Below the pieces are notes generated by a model that was not told the origin of the DNA, made no database searches, and was given only the letters and a program-made list of their open reading frames with translations. A stretch of DNA of 64,000 bases from Nonomuraea coxensis DSM 45129 (lineage in GTDB: Bacteria; Actinomycetota; Actinomycetes; Streptosporangiales; Streptosporangiaceae): positions 5,126,501-5,190,500 of the forward strand of contig NZ_CP068985.1 of assembly GCF_019397265.1 (NCBI RefSeq), given 5' to 3'. Of this stretch, positions 21,638 through 30,553 are shown one piece after another. Position numbers and translations under genes: made by a program. Numbering within the stretch: the first letter of the stretch is position 1; each line of letters opens with the position of its first letter.

Positions 21638-22252
21638 ATGGCGGCGGTCGGCGCGGACCACCTGGAGATCAGGCAGCTCGTCGAGAACTGGGCGGTGTGG
21701 CGGGACGCGGGCGACTGGGAGCGCTTCGCCACGGTCTGGCATCCCGACGGCTGGATGACCGCCACCTGGTTCCAGGGCCCGGCCGCCGAGTTCGTCGCGG
21801 CCAGCAGGAAGGGCTTCGACAGCGGCGTCAGCATCCTGCACTTCCTCGGCGGCCACAGCGCCGACGTGGCGGGCGAGCGGGCGGTGGCGCAAACGAAGAT
21901 GACCATCAGCCAGCGTGCGGAGGTGGACGGCGTCCTGGTGGACGTGGTGTGCACCGGCCGTTTCTACGACTTCCTGGCCCGGCACGAGGGCGCGTGGACG
22001 ATCGTGCGCCGCCAGCCGGTCTACGAGAAGGACCGCATGGACGTCGTCGACCCGGCGGCCGTCCTCCGCCTGGACCCTGAGCTGCTGGCCCGCTTCCCCG
22101 CGGGCTACCGTCATCTCGGCTACCTGCAGACGAAGGCGGGCTTCACGGTCCGGCCGGGGCTGCCGGGGCTGACGGGCGAGGCGGTGGAGCGGCTGTACGC
22201 TGAGGGCGCGGCGTGGCTGGGCGGGTCGGAGCGTCCCGGCGTGCCCCTCTGA
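21638..22252 (+). CDS. NTF2-like/SnoaL-type protein
   Basis: A 204-residue protein with a good GGAGGAAC Shine-Dalgarno. The N-terminal about 140 residues form an NTF2-like cone (EIRQLVENWAVWRDAGDWER, then FATVWHPDGWMTATWFQGPA), the fold used by SnoaL-type cyclases, ketosteroid isomerases and dehydratases. The C-terminal extension (RFPAGYRHLGYLQTKAGF) occurs in a subgroup of these proteins. It is probably co-transcribed with the acyl-CoA ligase, so it may act on the CoA ester. No catalytic assignment can be made. Confidence 0.8.
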   Translation: MAAVGADHLEIRQLVENWAVWRDAGDWERFATVWHPDGWMTATWFQGPAAEFVAASRKGFDSGVSILHFLGGHSADVAGERAVAQTKMTISQRAEVDGVLVDVVCTGRFYDFLARHEGAWTIVRRQPVYEKDRMDVVDPAAVLRLDPELLARFPAGYRHLGYLQTKAGFTVRPGLPGLTGEAVERLYAEGAAWLGGSERPGVPL

Positions 22253-22263
22253 GCGCCCACTTT

Positions 22264-22293
22264 CAGACAATCTGCAGAAAAGGTAAGTACCCT
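22264..22293 (+). promoter_or_regulatory. promoter of the sulfotransferase operon, probably leaderless
   Basis: CAGACA (22264-22269) and TACCCT (22288-22293) form a -35/-10 pair with 18-bp spacing. The ATG at 22302 lies 8 nt after the -10 and is preceded by a pyrimidine run rather than a Shine-Dalgarno. Confidence 0.4.
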
Positions 22294-22301
22294 CCCCCAC
22301 C

Positions 22302-23177
22302 ATGAAGTGGCAGCGTAAGATCACCACCGCGCTGGAAAGGCACGCGGGCCTGCGTATCGAGCGGGTGTCCAAGACCTCAGGCCCGGCCGCCAAGCCGGTC
22401 GTGCCCGCCAAGAAGGCCGCCGACGCCTCGTTCCGCCCCCCGGCGGACCCCGAGGCGGACCGCCTGCTGAGGGCGCCCGTGTTCGTCATCTCGCCCGTGC
22501 GGTCCGGCTCGACGCTGCTGCGCTCGATGCTGAACTCCCATCCCGACCTGCACGCCCCGCACGAGCTGCACGTCCGGCGGCTGAGCGTCGACTTCGGCAC
22601 GAGCCTGGCGGAGAAGGCGATGGACGCGCTCGGCCACAACAAGGCCGACCTGGAGCACCTGCTGTGGGACCGGGTGCTCCACCGCGAGCTGGTCCGCAGC
22701 GGCAAGCGGTACGTCGTGGACAAGACCCCCGCCAACGCCTTCGCCTACGAGCGCCTGGCGGCCTGCTGGCCGGACGCGCGTTTCGTGTTCCTGCTGCGTC
22801 ATCCCGCCTCGATCGCGACCTCCTGGCACGAGGCCAGCCCGGACCGGCGCACCCCCGAGGAGGCGGCGAAGGACGCGCTGCGTTACATGAAGGCCGTGGA
22901 GCGTGCCAGGAAGGCGCTGCCCGGCCTGACCGTGCGCTACGAGGAGCTGACCGCCGACCCGGAGCGGACGCTGCGCGGGATCTGCGACTTCCTCGCCATC
23001 GCGTGGGAGCCCGCCATGCTGAACTACGGCACCCCCGAGGTGGTGACCAAGGGGCTCGGCGACTGGAAGGACAAGATCCGCTCAGGTCAGGTGCAGCCGG
23101 GCCGCGAGCTGCCGGGCCCGGAGGAGGTGCCCGACGTCCTCAAGGGGATGGCGCGCACGTGGGGGTACCTCCCGTGA
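22302..23177 (+). CDS. sulfotransferase family protein
   Basis: A 291-residue PAPS-dependent sulfotransferase of the Sulfotransfer_3 type. The 5'-phosphosulfate loop is FVISPVRSGSTLLRSML (about residues 61-77) and the 3'-phosphate-binding region is FVFLLRHPASIATSWHEA. A 55-residue basic N-terminus precedes the fold. No signal peptide is seen, so it is cytosolic. Its stop overlaps the GTG of a GT4 glycosyltransferase, so the two probably build or decorate a sulfated glycan or glycolipid. The acceptor is unknown. Confidence 0.88.
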   Translation: MKWQRKITTALERHAGLRIERVSKTSGPAAKPVVPAKKAADASFRPPADPEADRLLRAPVFVISPVRSGSTLLRSMLNSHPDLHAPHELHVRRLSVDFGTSLAEKAMDALGHNKADLEHLLWDRVLHRELVRSGKRYVVDKTPANAFAYERLAACWPDARFVFLLRHPASIATSWHEASPDRRTPEEAAKDALRYMKAVERARKALPGLTVRYEELTADPERTLRGICDFLAIAWEPAMLNYGTPEVVTKGLGDWKDKIRSGQVQPGRELPGPEEVPDVLKGMARTWGYLP

Positions 23178-24352
23178 GGATCCGCTACATGCTGCTGCAC
23201 GCGTACGGGATGGGCGGCACCATCCGCACGGTCGTCAACCAGGCCAACGCGATGGCCGAGGCGGGCCACGACGTGGAGATCGTCAGCGTGGTGCGCCGGC
23301 GCGGCAAGCCGCAGTTCGCCATCGACCCGCGGGTGCGCCTGTCCGCGCTGGTCGACCAGCGCGACGGGGTGTCGGCCGACTCCCTGGTGCGCAAGGTGTG
23401 GCGGCGGGCGCGCGGCAAGATCGTCCCGTACGGCGAGTTCGCCGCCGAGTGGTTCACCGAGCGCGTCGAGGCCGCCGTGATGGACTACGTGTCCTCCCTC
23501 GACGACGGCATCCTCGTCACCACCCGCCCGGCGCTCAACCTGATCTCCGCCCGCCGCGCCTCGCGCAAGGTCATCCGGGTCGCGCAGGAGCACATGAACC
23601 TGGCCGCCTACCACGAGGCCGTCCGGGAGCAGATCGCCCGCCACTACGGGCGCTTCGACGCGGTCGCCGTGCTGACCGAGACCAGCCGCGCCGAGTACCT
23701 CGACATCCTCGACGACACGCCCATCGTGCGCATCCCCAACGCCGTCCACATGGACCACCGCGAGCACTCCGACCAGAGCAACCCGGTGGTGATCGCGGCG
23801 GGACGGCTGGTGCCGCAGAAGGGCTACGACATGCTCATCCCGGCCTTCGCCTCGGCGGCGGAGGAGCATCCGGAGTGGCGGCTGCGCATCTTCGGCACCG
23901 GGCCTTCGCAGGAGAAGCTGCGCCGGCGCATCGACGAGACCGGCATGGCCGGGCGGATCACGCTGATGGGCCGCAGCGACCGCATCCACGAGGAGCTGGC
24001 GCGGGCGTCGATCTACGCGCTCAGCTCGCGCATCGAGGGCCTGCCGATGGCGATGATCGAGGCGATGGGCCACGCCCTGCCGGTGGTCGCCTTCGACTGC
24101 CCGACCGGGCCCGCCGACGTGCTGGTCTCCGGCCAGAACGGCGTCCTGGTGCCGCCCCGCGACGTGGAGAGGCTGGGCGAGGAGCTGGGCCGGCTCATGG
24201 GCGACCGCGAGCTGCGGGCGCGCCTCGGCGCGGCGGCGGCGGCGACGGCGCACGCCTACACGCCGGAGGTCGTGATGCCGCTCTGGGAGGAGCTGTTCAT
24301 GCTGCTGAGCCGCGGCCGGCCGGTCCCCGCCGACTTCGGGAAGACGCGCTGA
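23174..24352 (+). CDS. GT4-family glycosyltransferase
   Basis: A retaining glycosyltransferase of GT-B fold, 392 residues from a GTG that overlaps the sulfotransferase stop. The N-terminal acceptor domain has MGGTIRTVVNQANAMAEAGH. The donor domain has VIAAGRLVPQKGYDMLIPAF, GRITLMGRSDRIHEELARAS, SSRIEGLPMAMIEAMGHALP with the catalytic Glu region, and CPTGPADVLVSGQNGVLVPP. This pattern resembles glycosyltransferases of teichoic acid/capsule loci. Translational coupling to the sulfotransferase implies the same product; sugar and acceptor are not known. Confidence 0.9.
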   Translation: MRIRYMLLHAYGMGGTIRTVVNQANAMAEAGHDVEIVSVVRRRGKPQFAIDPRVRLSALVDQRDGVSADSLVRKVWRRARGKIVPYGEFAAEWFTERVEAAVMDYVSSLDDGILVTTRPALNLISARRASRKVIRVAQEHMNLAAYHEAVREQIARHYGRFDAVAVLTETSRAEYLDILDDTPIVRIPNAVHMDHREHSDQSNPVVIAAGRLVPQKGYDMLIPAFASAAEEHPEWRLRIFGTGPSQEKLRRRIDETGMAGRITLMGRSDRIHEELARASIYALSSRIEGLPMAMIEAMGHALPVVAFDCPTGPADVLVSGQNGVLVPPRDVERLGEELGRLMGDRELRARLGAAAAATAHAYTPEVVMPLWEELFMLLSRGRPVPADFGKTR

Positions 24353-24427
24353 CCTTACCCGGGGCTTGCCTGGGGCGAGCCGGGAAAGGACCTTCCTGAG
24401 AACCGACGGGGTGCTCAGGAGGTCGCC

Positions 24428-25822
24428 ATGGCCGCGTCACAAGGAATGTTCCGCCGCAAACCGGTCGAACAGATCGCGGAGGAGCACGAGGGCGAGCTGT
24501 CCCGGTCGCTGGGGCTGTGGCAGCTCACCGCGATCGGCGTCGGCGGCATCATCGGAGCGGGCATCTTCGCCCTCGCCGGCGCGGTGGCCAACCAGACGGC
24601 CGGACCGGCGGTGCTGGTGTCGTTCCTGCTGGCCGGGGTGGCGAGCGCGGCGGCGGCCTTCTCCTACGCGGAGTTCGCGGGCATGATCCCGAAGGCCGGC
24701 TCCGCCTACACCTACGGCTACGCGGTGCTCGGCGAGATCGTCGGCTGGTTCATCGGCTGGGACCTGCTGCTGGAGTACACCGCGATCGTGGCGGTGGTCG
24801 CCATCGGCATCTCCGGCTACTTCGGCTTCCTGGTGCAGGAGCTGGGCCTCCGGCTGCCGGCCTGGATGCTGGGCGCGCCCGGCACCGGGGACGGGCACGT
24901 GGTGGACCTGTTCGCCGTGCTGCTGTGCCTGCTCATCGCCTTCCTGCTGAACCGCGGGATCACGACGGCCGCCCGGTTCGAGACGTCCGTGGTGGCGATC
25001 AAGGTCGCGGTGGTGCTGGTGGTGATCGTGGTCGGGTTCTTCTTCATCGACCCGGCCAACTACTCGCCGTTCTTCCCGTTCGGGATCGGCGGGGCGATCA
25101 CCGGCGCGGCGACGGTGTTCTTCGCGGTGTTCGGCTACGACGCGATGAGCACCGCCGCCGAGGAGTCGCGCGACGCCCGGCGGCACATGCCGAAGGCCAT
25201 CATCTACTCGCTGGCCGTCTCGATGGTCCTGTACGTGCTGGCCACGCTGGTGCTCACCGGCATGCAGAACTACCGGGAGATCGACCCGGAGAGCGGCTTC
25301 TCCTCGGCGTTCGCCTCCGTCGGGCTGCGGGGGCTGGCGGGGCTGATCGCGGTGGGGGCCATCGTCGGCATCCTCACCGTGATGTTCACGTTCATGCTGG
25401 GCGTCACCCGCGTGTGGTACTCGATGAGCAGGGACGGGCTGCTGCCCGGCTGGTTCGCCCGGCTGCACCCGGTGCGGCGGGTGCCCTCGCGGGTGACCTG
25501 GATCGTGGGCGTGGCCTCGGCGCTGATCGCCGGGTTCCTGCCGATCAGGGAGGCGGCCGAGCTGACCAACATCGGGATCCTGCTGGCGTTCGTGGTGGTG
25601 TGCGCGGCGGTGATCGTGCTCCGCTACCGGCGGCCGGACCTGCACCGGGAGTTCCGGACGCCGGGGATGCCGGTGGTGCCGGCGATCGGCGTGGTGTTCT
25701 CCCTCTGGCTGATCACGTTCCTGGCACCGCTGACCTGGCTGCGCTTCGCGGTGTGGTTCCTGCTCGGGCTCGTGGTCTACCTCGCCTACAGCCGGCGCCA
25801 CTCGGCGCTGAACCGGGGCTGA
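24428..25822 (+). CDS. amino acid permease (APC superfamily, cationic type)
   Basis: An inner-membrane secondary transporter of 464 residues with AGGAGGT 6 nt before the ATG. About twelve membrane segments are predicted. The APC signature GVGGIIGAGIFALAGAVANQ lies in TM1, followed by AAFSYAEFAGMIPKAGSAYT and VFFAVFGYDAMSTAAEESRD in TM6, as in the cationic amino acid transporter (CAT/YfnA) branch. A soluble N-terminus of about 30 residues (QIAEEHEGELSRSLGLWQLT) is typical. It stands alone between two unrelated loci. The substrate is probably a cationic or small neutral amino acid, which is inference. Confidence 0.92.
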   Translation: MAASQGMFRRKPVEQIAEEHEGELSRSLGLWQLTAIGVGGIIGAGIFALAGAVANQTAGPAVLVSFLLAGVASAAAAFSYAEFAGMIPKAGSAYTYGYAVLGEIVGWFIGWDLLLEYTAIVAVVAIGISGYFGFLVQELGLRLPAWMLGAPGTGDGHVVDLFAVLLCLLIAFLLNRGITTAARFETSVVAIKVAVVLVVIVVGFFFIDPANYSPFFPFGIGGAITGAATVFFAVFGYDAMSTAAEESRDARRHMPKAIIYSLAVSMVLYVLATLVLTGMQNYREIDPESGFSSAFASVGLRGLAGLIAVGAIVGILTVMFTFMLGVTRVWYSMSRDGLLPGWFARLHPVRRVPSRVTWIVGVASALIAGFLPIREAAELTNIGILLAFVVVCAAVIVLRYRRPDLHREFRTPGMPVVPAIGVVFSLWLITFLAPLTWLRFAVWFLLGLVVYLAYSRRHSALNRG

Positions 25823-25888
25823 GCCGGGTTTTGCCATCCCCATACCAAGACAAAGGCGGACGAAAAGGGTCGAGGCATAGCCTGGTGC

Positions 25889-28390
25889 GTGGGGGCTTCC
25901 ATCATGACCATCGCTACGCGGAAGAGCGGGCTGACACTGGGACCGGACGGCCGGCAGACCATGTCACCGGCCGGATCGCTGCCGGCCGAGCTGAACAGCT
26001 TCGTGGGCCGCAGGCGGGAGCTCGCCGAGGTCAAGCGGCTGCTGGGCGAGAGCAGGCTGGTCACCCTGGCCGGCGTGGGCGGCGTCGGCAAGTCGCGGCT
26101 GGCGCTGCGGGCGGCCTTCGACCTGCGCAGGGCGTACCACGACGGGGTGTGGCTGGTGGAGCTGGCCGCGCTGGAGAGCCCCGAGCTGCTGGTCGCGACC
26201 GTCATGGCGGCGCTCGGCATCCAGGACAGCCCGTCGCGGCCCTCCGCCGAGGTGCTGACCGCCCACCTGCGCGACCGGCGCACGCTGCTGGTCCTGGACA
26301 ACTGCGAACACCTGCTGGACGCCTGCGCGGCCCTGGCCGACCGGCTCGTACGCGCCGCGCCCGGCCTGCGGATCCTCGCCACCAGCAGGCAGGCGCTCGG
26401 CGTCCCTGGCGAACAGGTCCTGCCGGTGCCGACGCTGGCCGTCCCCGACGCCACCGGGACGCGGGCGGACGGACAGACCGACGCGACGCGGCTGTTCGCC
26501 GAACGGGCGCGGGCCGTGCTGCCCGGCTTCGAGATCACCGACGCCAACCGCGAGGCCGTCGCAGGCGTCTGCCGCCGGCTGGACGGCATCCCGCTCGCGA
26601 TCGAGCTCGCGGCCGTACGGTTGCGGTCGCTGTCGGTCGAGCAGCTCCTGGAGCGGCTGGACGACCGCTTCCGGCTGCTCACCACCGGGGCCAGGACCGC
26701 GATGCCGCGCCAGCAGACCCTGCGCTCGCTCATCGACTGGAGCCACGCCCTCTGCACCGAGCAGGAACGGCTGCTGTGGAGCCGGCTGTCGGTGTTCTCC
26801 GGAGGGCTCGACCTGGAGGCGGCCGAGCAGGTGTGCTCCGGCGGCGGGATCGCTCCCGACGACGTGATGGACCTGGTCGGCGGGCTGGTGGACAAGTCGG
26901 TGCTGGCCCGCGAGGAGCACCGGCAGAGCGTCAGGTACCGGCTGCTGGAGACCATCCGCCAGTACGGGCGCGAGCGGCTGCGCGAGTCGGGCGAGGAGGC
27001 GGAGCTGCGGGCCAGGCACCGCGCCTACTTCCGCGACCTGGCCCTGCGCGCCCGGCGCGACTGGTACGGGCCCGACCAGGTCGCCTGGTTCGCCCGGCTG
27101 CGCGCCGACCACGGCAACCTGCGCACCGCCCTGGACTCCGCCCTGCCCTCCCCACCGCACTCCGCGCCGTCCGCCGTGCCGTCCGCCGTGCCGTCCGCCG
27201 TGCCGTCCGCCGTGCCGTCCGCCGTGCCGTCCGCCGTGCCGTCCGCCGTGCCGTCCGCCGTCCCGTACGCGCCGGGGCCGGAGGCCACCCGCGACGGGCT
27301 GGTGCTCGCCACGGCGCTCTGCTTCCACTGGATCGCGGCCGGGGCGCTGCGCGAGGGCCGGACATGGCTGGGGCGGCTGCTGGCCGCCGCGCCCGAGCCG
27401 CAGCCCGAGCGGGCCGAGGCGCTGTGCGTCCAGGCCCGGCTCGCGGTGCTGCAGAGCGACTTCGAGGAGGCGGACGCGCTCCTGCGGGAGTGCCGGGAGC
27501 TGGGCCGCGCCCTGCCCGACCCGCCGCCGGCCGCGCCCGTCGCCTACGTCGCCGGCCTGGCCGCGCTGATGCGGCACGACCTCCAGGAGGCCGTGACGCT
27601 GCTCGGCGAGGCCGCCGACGGCCACCGCGCGGACGGCGAGGAGAGCGGCGTGGTCAACGCGCTGATGTACCTGGCCACCGCGCACGGCCTGCTCGGCGAC
27701 GACGACCAGGCCGCCGCCCGGTTCAAGGAGTGCCTGGCGCGGTGCGAGGCGCGCCACGAGCACTGGTTCCGCTCCTACACGCTGTGGATGTTCGGCATCG
27801 AGACCTGGCGGCAGGGCGACCCGGCCCGCGCGATCGAGATGGAGCACGAGGCCATCCGGCTCAAGCAGCCGTTCGACGACCGGCTCGGCGTCGCGCTCTG
27901 CGTCGAGGCGCTGGCCTGGATGACCGCGGACACCTCGGCCGAGCGGGCCGCCACGCTGCTCGGCGCCTCTCAGGAGAGCTGGCGGGCGTTCGGCGGGCCG
28001 CTGTTCGGCTACCTGGCCGGTTACCACGACGCGGCCGAGGCGCTGGCGCGCGAACGCCTCGGCGCCCGCGCGTTCGCCGCCGCCTTCCGCAAGGGCGTGG
28101 AGCTGCCGCCCGACGACGTGCCCGCGTACGCGACCGGCCGCGAGAAGCCGCCGGCCCGCGCCGAGCGGACCGGCGGGGACTCGCCGCTCACCCGCCGCGA
28201 GCGGGAGATCGCGGCGCTGGTCGCGCGGGGCATGAGCAACAAGGAGATCGCGGCCACCCTGGTGATCGCGCAACGCACCGCCGAGGCGCACGTCGAGCAC
28301 ATCCTGTGCAAGCTCGGCTTCACCTCCCGGGCCCAGATCGCGGCCTGGACCGCCGGGCAGGGCCCGCCGCCGGAGGCGAGCCCCGCGTGA
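25889..28390 (+). CDS. large ATPase regulator with LuxR-type C-terminal HTH
   Basis: A STAND-type transcriptional regulator of 833 residues. The N-terminal NTPase has Walker A AGVGGVGKSRLAL (K68), Walker B TLLVLDNCEHLL and the conserved GIPLAIELAAVRLRSLSVEQ. Helical TPR-like repeats fill the middle, and the C-terminus is a LuxR-type HTH (LTRREREIAALVARGMSNKE, IAATLVIAQRTAEAHVEHIL). A Ser-Ala-Val-Pro repeat (about residues 427-459) lies between the ATPase and the TPR region. The start may be the GTG at 25889 (5 nt after TAGCCT, leaderless) or the ATG at 25904. The effector and targets are unknown. Confidence 0.9.
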   Translation: MGASIMTIATRKSGLTLGPDGRQTMSPAGSLPAELNSFVGRRRELAEVKRLLGESRLVTLAGVGGVGKSRLALRAAFDLRRAYHDGVWLVELAALESPELLVATVMAALGIQDSPSRPSAEVLTAHLRDRRTLLVLDNCEHLLDACAALADRLVRAAPGLRILATSRQALGVPGEQVLPVPTLAVPDATGTRADGQTDATRLFAERARAVLPGFEITDANREAVAGVCRRLDGIPLAIELAAVRLRSLSVEQLLERLDDRFRLLTTGARTAMPRQQTLRSLIDWSHALCTEQERLLWSRLSVFSGGLDLEAAEQVCSGGGIAPDDVMDLVGGLVDKSVLAREEHRQSVRYRLLETIRQYGRERLRESGEEAELRARHRAYFRDLALRARRDWYGPDQVAWFARLRADHGNLRTALDSALPSPPHSAPSAVPSAVPSAVPSAVPSAVPSAVPSAVPSAVPYAPGPEATRDGLVLATALCFHWIAAGALREGRTWLGRLLAAAPEPQPERAEALCVQARLAVLQSDFEEADALLRECRELGRALPDPPPAAPVAYVAGLAALMRHDLQEAVTLLGEAADGHRADGEESGVVNALMYLATAHGLLGDDDQAAARFKECLARCEARHEHWFRSYTLWMFGIETWRQGDPARAIEMEHEAIRLKQPFDDRLGVALCVEALAWMTADTSAERAATLLGASQESWRAFGGPLFGYLAGYHDAAEALARERLGARAFAAAFRKGVELPPDDVPAYATGREKPPARAERTGGDSPLTRREREIAALVARGMSNKEIAATLVIAQRTAEAHVEHILCKLGFTSRAQIAAWTAGQGPPPEASPA
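27169..27264 (+). repeat. 12-bp in-frame tandem repeat (8 copies)
   Basis: Unit GTCCGCCGTGCC, seven perfect copies plus one with a single change, inside the ATPase-LuxR regulator. Each copy encodes Val-Pro-Ser-Ala (SAVP register), so copy-number change would only lengthen or shorten a linker. Perfect conservation suggests recent expansion. Confidence 0.95.
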
Positions 28391-28424
28391 CCTGCCACCC
28401 GGCGCGGGCGGGGTCCTGCTGGTC

Positions 28425-28634
28425 GCAGCCGTTCAAGAGGCCGTGCCGCCGGTGCCAGGCGGCGAGCGGCCGGAAGAACGCCTCTTCGGGCAGCTCGTCC
28501 TGGAACGACCCGGCGACGACCCGCCCGAACCAGTGCCCGATCCGCCGTTCGAACTCGCCGTGCACCCGGTCGAGCAGCACCGCGCACGCCTCGGCGGACA
28601 GGTAGTCGAAGCCGCGCGTGGTGATCTCACCGCC
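28425..28634 (-). pseudogene. glycoside hydrolase fragment
   Basis: A minus-strand open segment with coding composition encodes GGEITTRGFDYLSAEACAVL, LLDRVHGEFERRIGHWFG and AGSFQDELPEEAFFRPLAAW. This resembles an internal part of large bacterial glycosidases (alpha-L-rhamnosidase-like). It has no start or stop of its own and runs directly out of the sugar-binding-protein remnant, so it is a broken piece. The exact GH family is uncertain. Confidence 0.5.
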
Positions 28635-28635
28635 G

Positions 28636-28823
28636 GGGCCCAGCCGGAGCCGGCGAAGGCGGCCTGCCCGGCCTGCTGCCTGTCGTCGAAGGTGGGGTCC
28701 TTGGCGTTGGACGGTGGAGAGCACCAGCGCGTACGTGATGAGCTGGGTGACCCACGGCGTCTGCGCGCCAAGCGCGATCGGCACGACGCCGGCCTTCTTG
28801 AGCTTGTCGCAGAGCGCATCGGC
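28636..28823 (-). pseudogene. sugar ABC transporter binding-protein fragment, frameshifted
   Basis: The minus strand encodes ALCDKLKKAGVVPIALGAQT and WVTQLITYALVLSTVQ. After a one-base shift near 28700 it continues as NAKDPTFDDRQQAGQAAFAG and SGW. Together these match the middle of an extracellular carbohydrate-binding protein (family 1 solute-binding type). Both ends are missing. It abuts the glycosidase fragment. Confidence 0.55.
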
Positions 28824-28876
28824 CGCTGGGTGAAGGCGGCCGGGGTGCGCGCCGCGCTGCGGCACGGCCGGCACGG

Positions 28877-29371
28877 GTGCGCATCTCCCTCGCCATGCTG
28901 ATCATGGACCGGCTGGGCGGCGGCGGCTCCTTCACCGAGCTGCAGGCGCTCGACTTCGCCCGCGGCCACGTCGAGATGGGCCACGACGGCCCCGCCCACC
29001 TGGCGATCAGCTCCCGGCGCCCGCTGCTGCGCGGCCTCGGCGTCTACCACGGCAAGCGCGGCTGGGGCGTCTCGGTCGAGTTCGACGTGACGCGCGGCCC
29101 GGTCACCGCGTTCGGGCTGCGCCAGGACCGGGACGGCGGCTTCGGCTTCGTGGTGTCGGAGGGCGAGGTCGTCGAGGGGCCGCTGCTGCAGATCGGCAAC
29201 ACGACCTCGCGGGTGGACTTCGGCTGCGACCCGGGCGAGTGGACCGACGCCTGGAGCGCCAGCGGCATCTCCCACCACTGGGCCCTCGGCACCGGCCACC
29301 GCCTGGCCGAGCTGCGCGCGGTGGCCGACCTCCTCGGCGTGGGAATCACGCACGTCCAGCCAGGGCGGTGA
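28877..29371 (+). pseudogene. L-arabinose isomerase-like gene, C-terminal remnant
   Basis: The 164-residue open frame contains TELQALDFARGHVEMGHDGP, LLRGLGVYHGKRGWGVSVEF, VSEGEVVEGPLLQIGNTTSR and HHWALGTGHRLAELRAVADL. These match the C-terminal third of the L-arabinose isomerase/fucose isomerase-fold family, including the metal-ligand histidine in MGHDGP and the HH pair. About two thirds of a normal roughly 480-residue enzyme is absent and no promoter or Shine-Dalgarno is evident, so it is most likely non-functional. Confidence 0.7.
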
Positions 29372-29398
29372 ACGGGGGTAAACCCGTACGATGAGGGC

Positions 29399-30553
29399 GT
29401 GCGCGGACTCATCCGCTCGTTAGGGCGCTCGGTGTGGAACGAGCCGCGGGCGCCCAGCGCGCCGCGGCGGGTCTGGCGGGACTGGGCGCTCGTCGCGGTG
29501 CTCGTGCCGGTGGCGGTCCTGGAGGGCGTGCTGCGGCCGGACCTGCCGTGGCGGGTGCCCGCGGTGGCCGTCACCGTCGTGCTGGTGCCGTTGCTGCTGT
29601 GGCGGCGTCAGAAGCCGCTGCTCATGCTGGTGACCGCGTTCGTGGTGAGCGGGGTCGCGGCGCTGGGCGCGGGCGGGCAGGACGTCGAGACGTACACGAC
29701 GGCGTTCGTGCTGATCCTCGTCTACGCGCTGTTCCGCTGGGGGTCGGGGCGGGAGGCGGTCGCCGGTCTCGGCGTCGCGCTGGTCGCGCTGGGCCTGTCG
29801 GCGGCGCAGGGCCGGCTCGCGATGGGCGACCTGGTGGCGGGGCTGGCGGTCGCGTCGGCGGCGCTCGGGCTGGGCGTCGCGACGCGCTTCCGCGCGGGCG
29901 CGCGCTCGCGCGAGCTGGACCAGGTGAAGCTGCTGGAGCGCGAGCAGCTGGCCCGCGAGCTGCACGACCTGGTGGCCCACCACGTCTCGGCGATGGCGAT
30001 CAGGGCGCAGGCGGGCCTCGCCGCGGCGGCGGCCGAGCAGCCGGACGCCGCGGCCGACGCGCTGCGGGTGATCGAGGCCGAGGCGTCACGCACGCTGGCC
30101 GAGATGCGCACCATGGTGCACGTGCTGCGCCGCAACGAGCCGGCCGAGCTGACGCCGGGCAAGCACCTGGGCGACCTGGCCGAGCTGGCGGGCCGGGCGA
30201 AGGTCGGGCCGGCCGTGGACGTACGGATCTCCGGCGACGTCGCGGGCGTGCCGCCGTCGGTGGGGGCGGCCATCTACCGCATCGCGCAGGAGTCGGTCAC
30301 CAACGCCCGGCGGCACGCCAGGCACGCCACCCGCATCGAGGTGCGGGTCGCGGCCGACGACGCGGCGGTGCGGCTGCGGGTGACCGACGACGGCGACGGC
30401 GTCGTGGCCCGGCAGATCTCCTCGGCCGGGTACGGCCTGATCGGCATGATCGAACGCGCTGGCCTGCTGGGCGGCACCTGCGAGGCGGGCCCCAACCCGG
30501 GCCGCGGCTGGACCGTCACCGCCGTCCTGCCCAGAACGGGGACGGCGACGTGA
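29399..30553 (+). CDS. NarL-family sensor histidine kinase with TTA codon
   Basis: A membrane sensor kinase of 384 residues. The N-terminal half has about five hydrophobic segments (residues 28-160). The HisKA_3 dimerisation domain carries the phosphorylated His in LARELHDLVAHHVSAMAIRA (about residue 187), and the HATPase has YRIAQESVTNARRHA, DDGDGV and GYGLIGMIERAGLLGG. The GTG start at 29399 lies 6 nt after TACGAT (29387-29392) with no Shine-Dalgarno, so it is probably leaderless. Codon 8 is TTA (29420-29422), the rare bldA-dependent leucine codon of streptomycete-like bacteria. The response regulator gene overlaps its stop. Confidence 0.92.
   Translation: MRGLIRSLGRSVWNEPRAPSAPRRVWRDWALVAVLVPVAVLEGVLRPDLPWRVPAVAVTVVLVPLLLWRRQKPLLMLVTAFVVSGVAALGAGGQDVETYTTAFVLILVYALFRWGSGREAVAGLGVALVALGLSAAQGRLAMGDLVAGLAVASAALGLGVATRFRAGARSRELDQVKLLEREQLARELHDLVAHHVSAMAIRAQAGLAAAAAEQPDAAADALRVIEAEASRTLAEMRTMVHVLRRNEPAELTPGKHLGDLAELAGRAKVGPAVDVRISGDVAGVPPSVGAAIYRIAQESVTNARRHARHATRIEVRVAADDAAVRLRVTDDGDGVVARQISSAGYGLIGMIERAGLLGGTCEAGPNPGRGWTVTAVLPRTGTAT

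Noticed and set aside
27025-27312. Minus-strand frame encoding an ADGT repeat protein
   Set aside because: It is the complement of the SAVP minisatellite inside the regulator gene.
24517-28605. 1362-codon plus-strand frame over the permease and the LuxR regulator
   Set aside because: Out of frame with both recognised genes; long open frames are expected in this composition.
28443-28901. Plus-strand frame of 152 codons after the LuxR gene
   Set aside because: Antisense to the glycosidase and binding-protein remnants, whose sequence similarity is on the minus strand.
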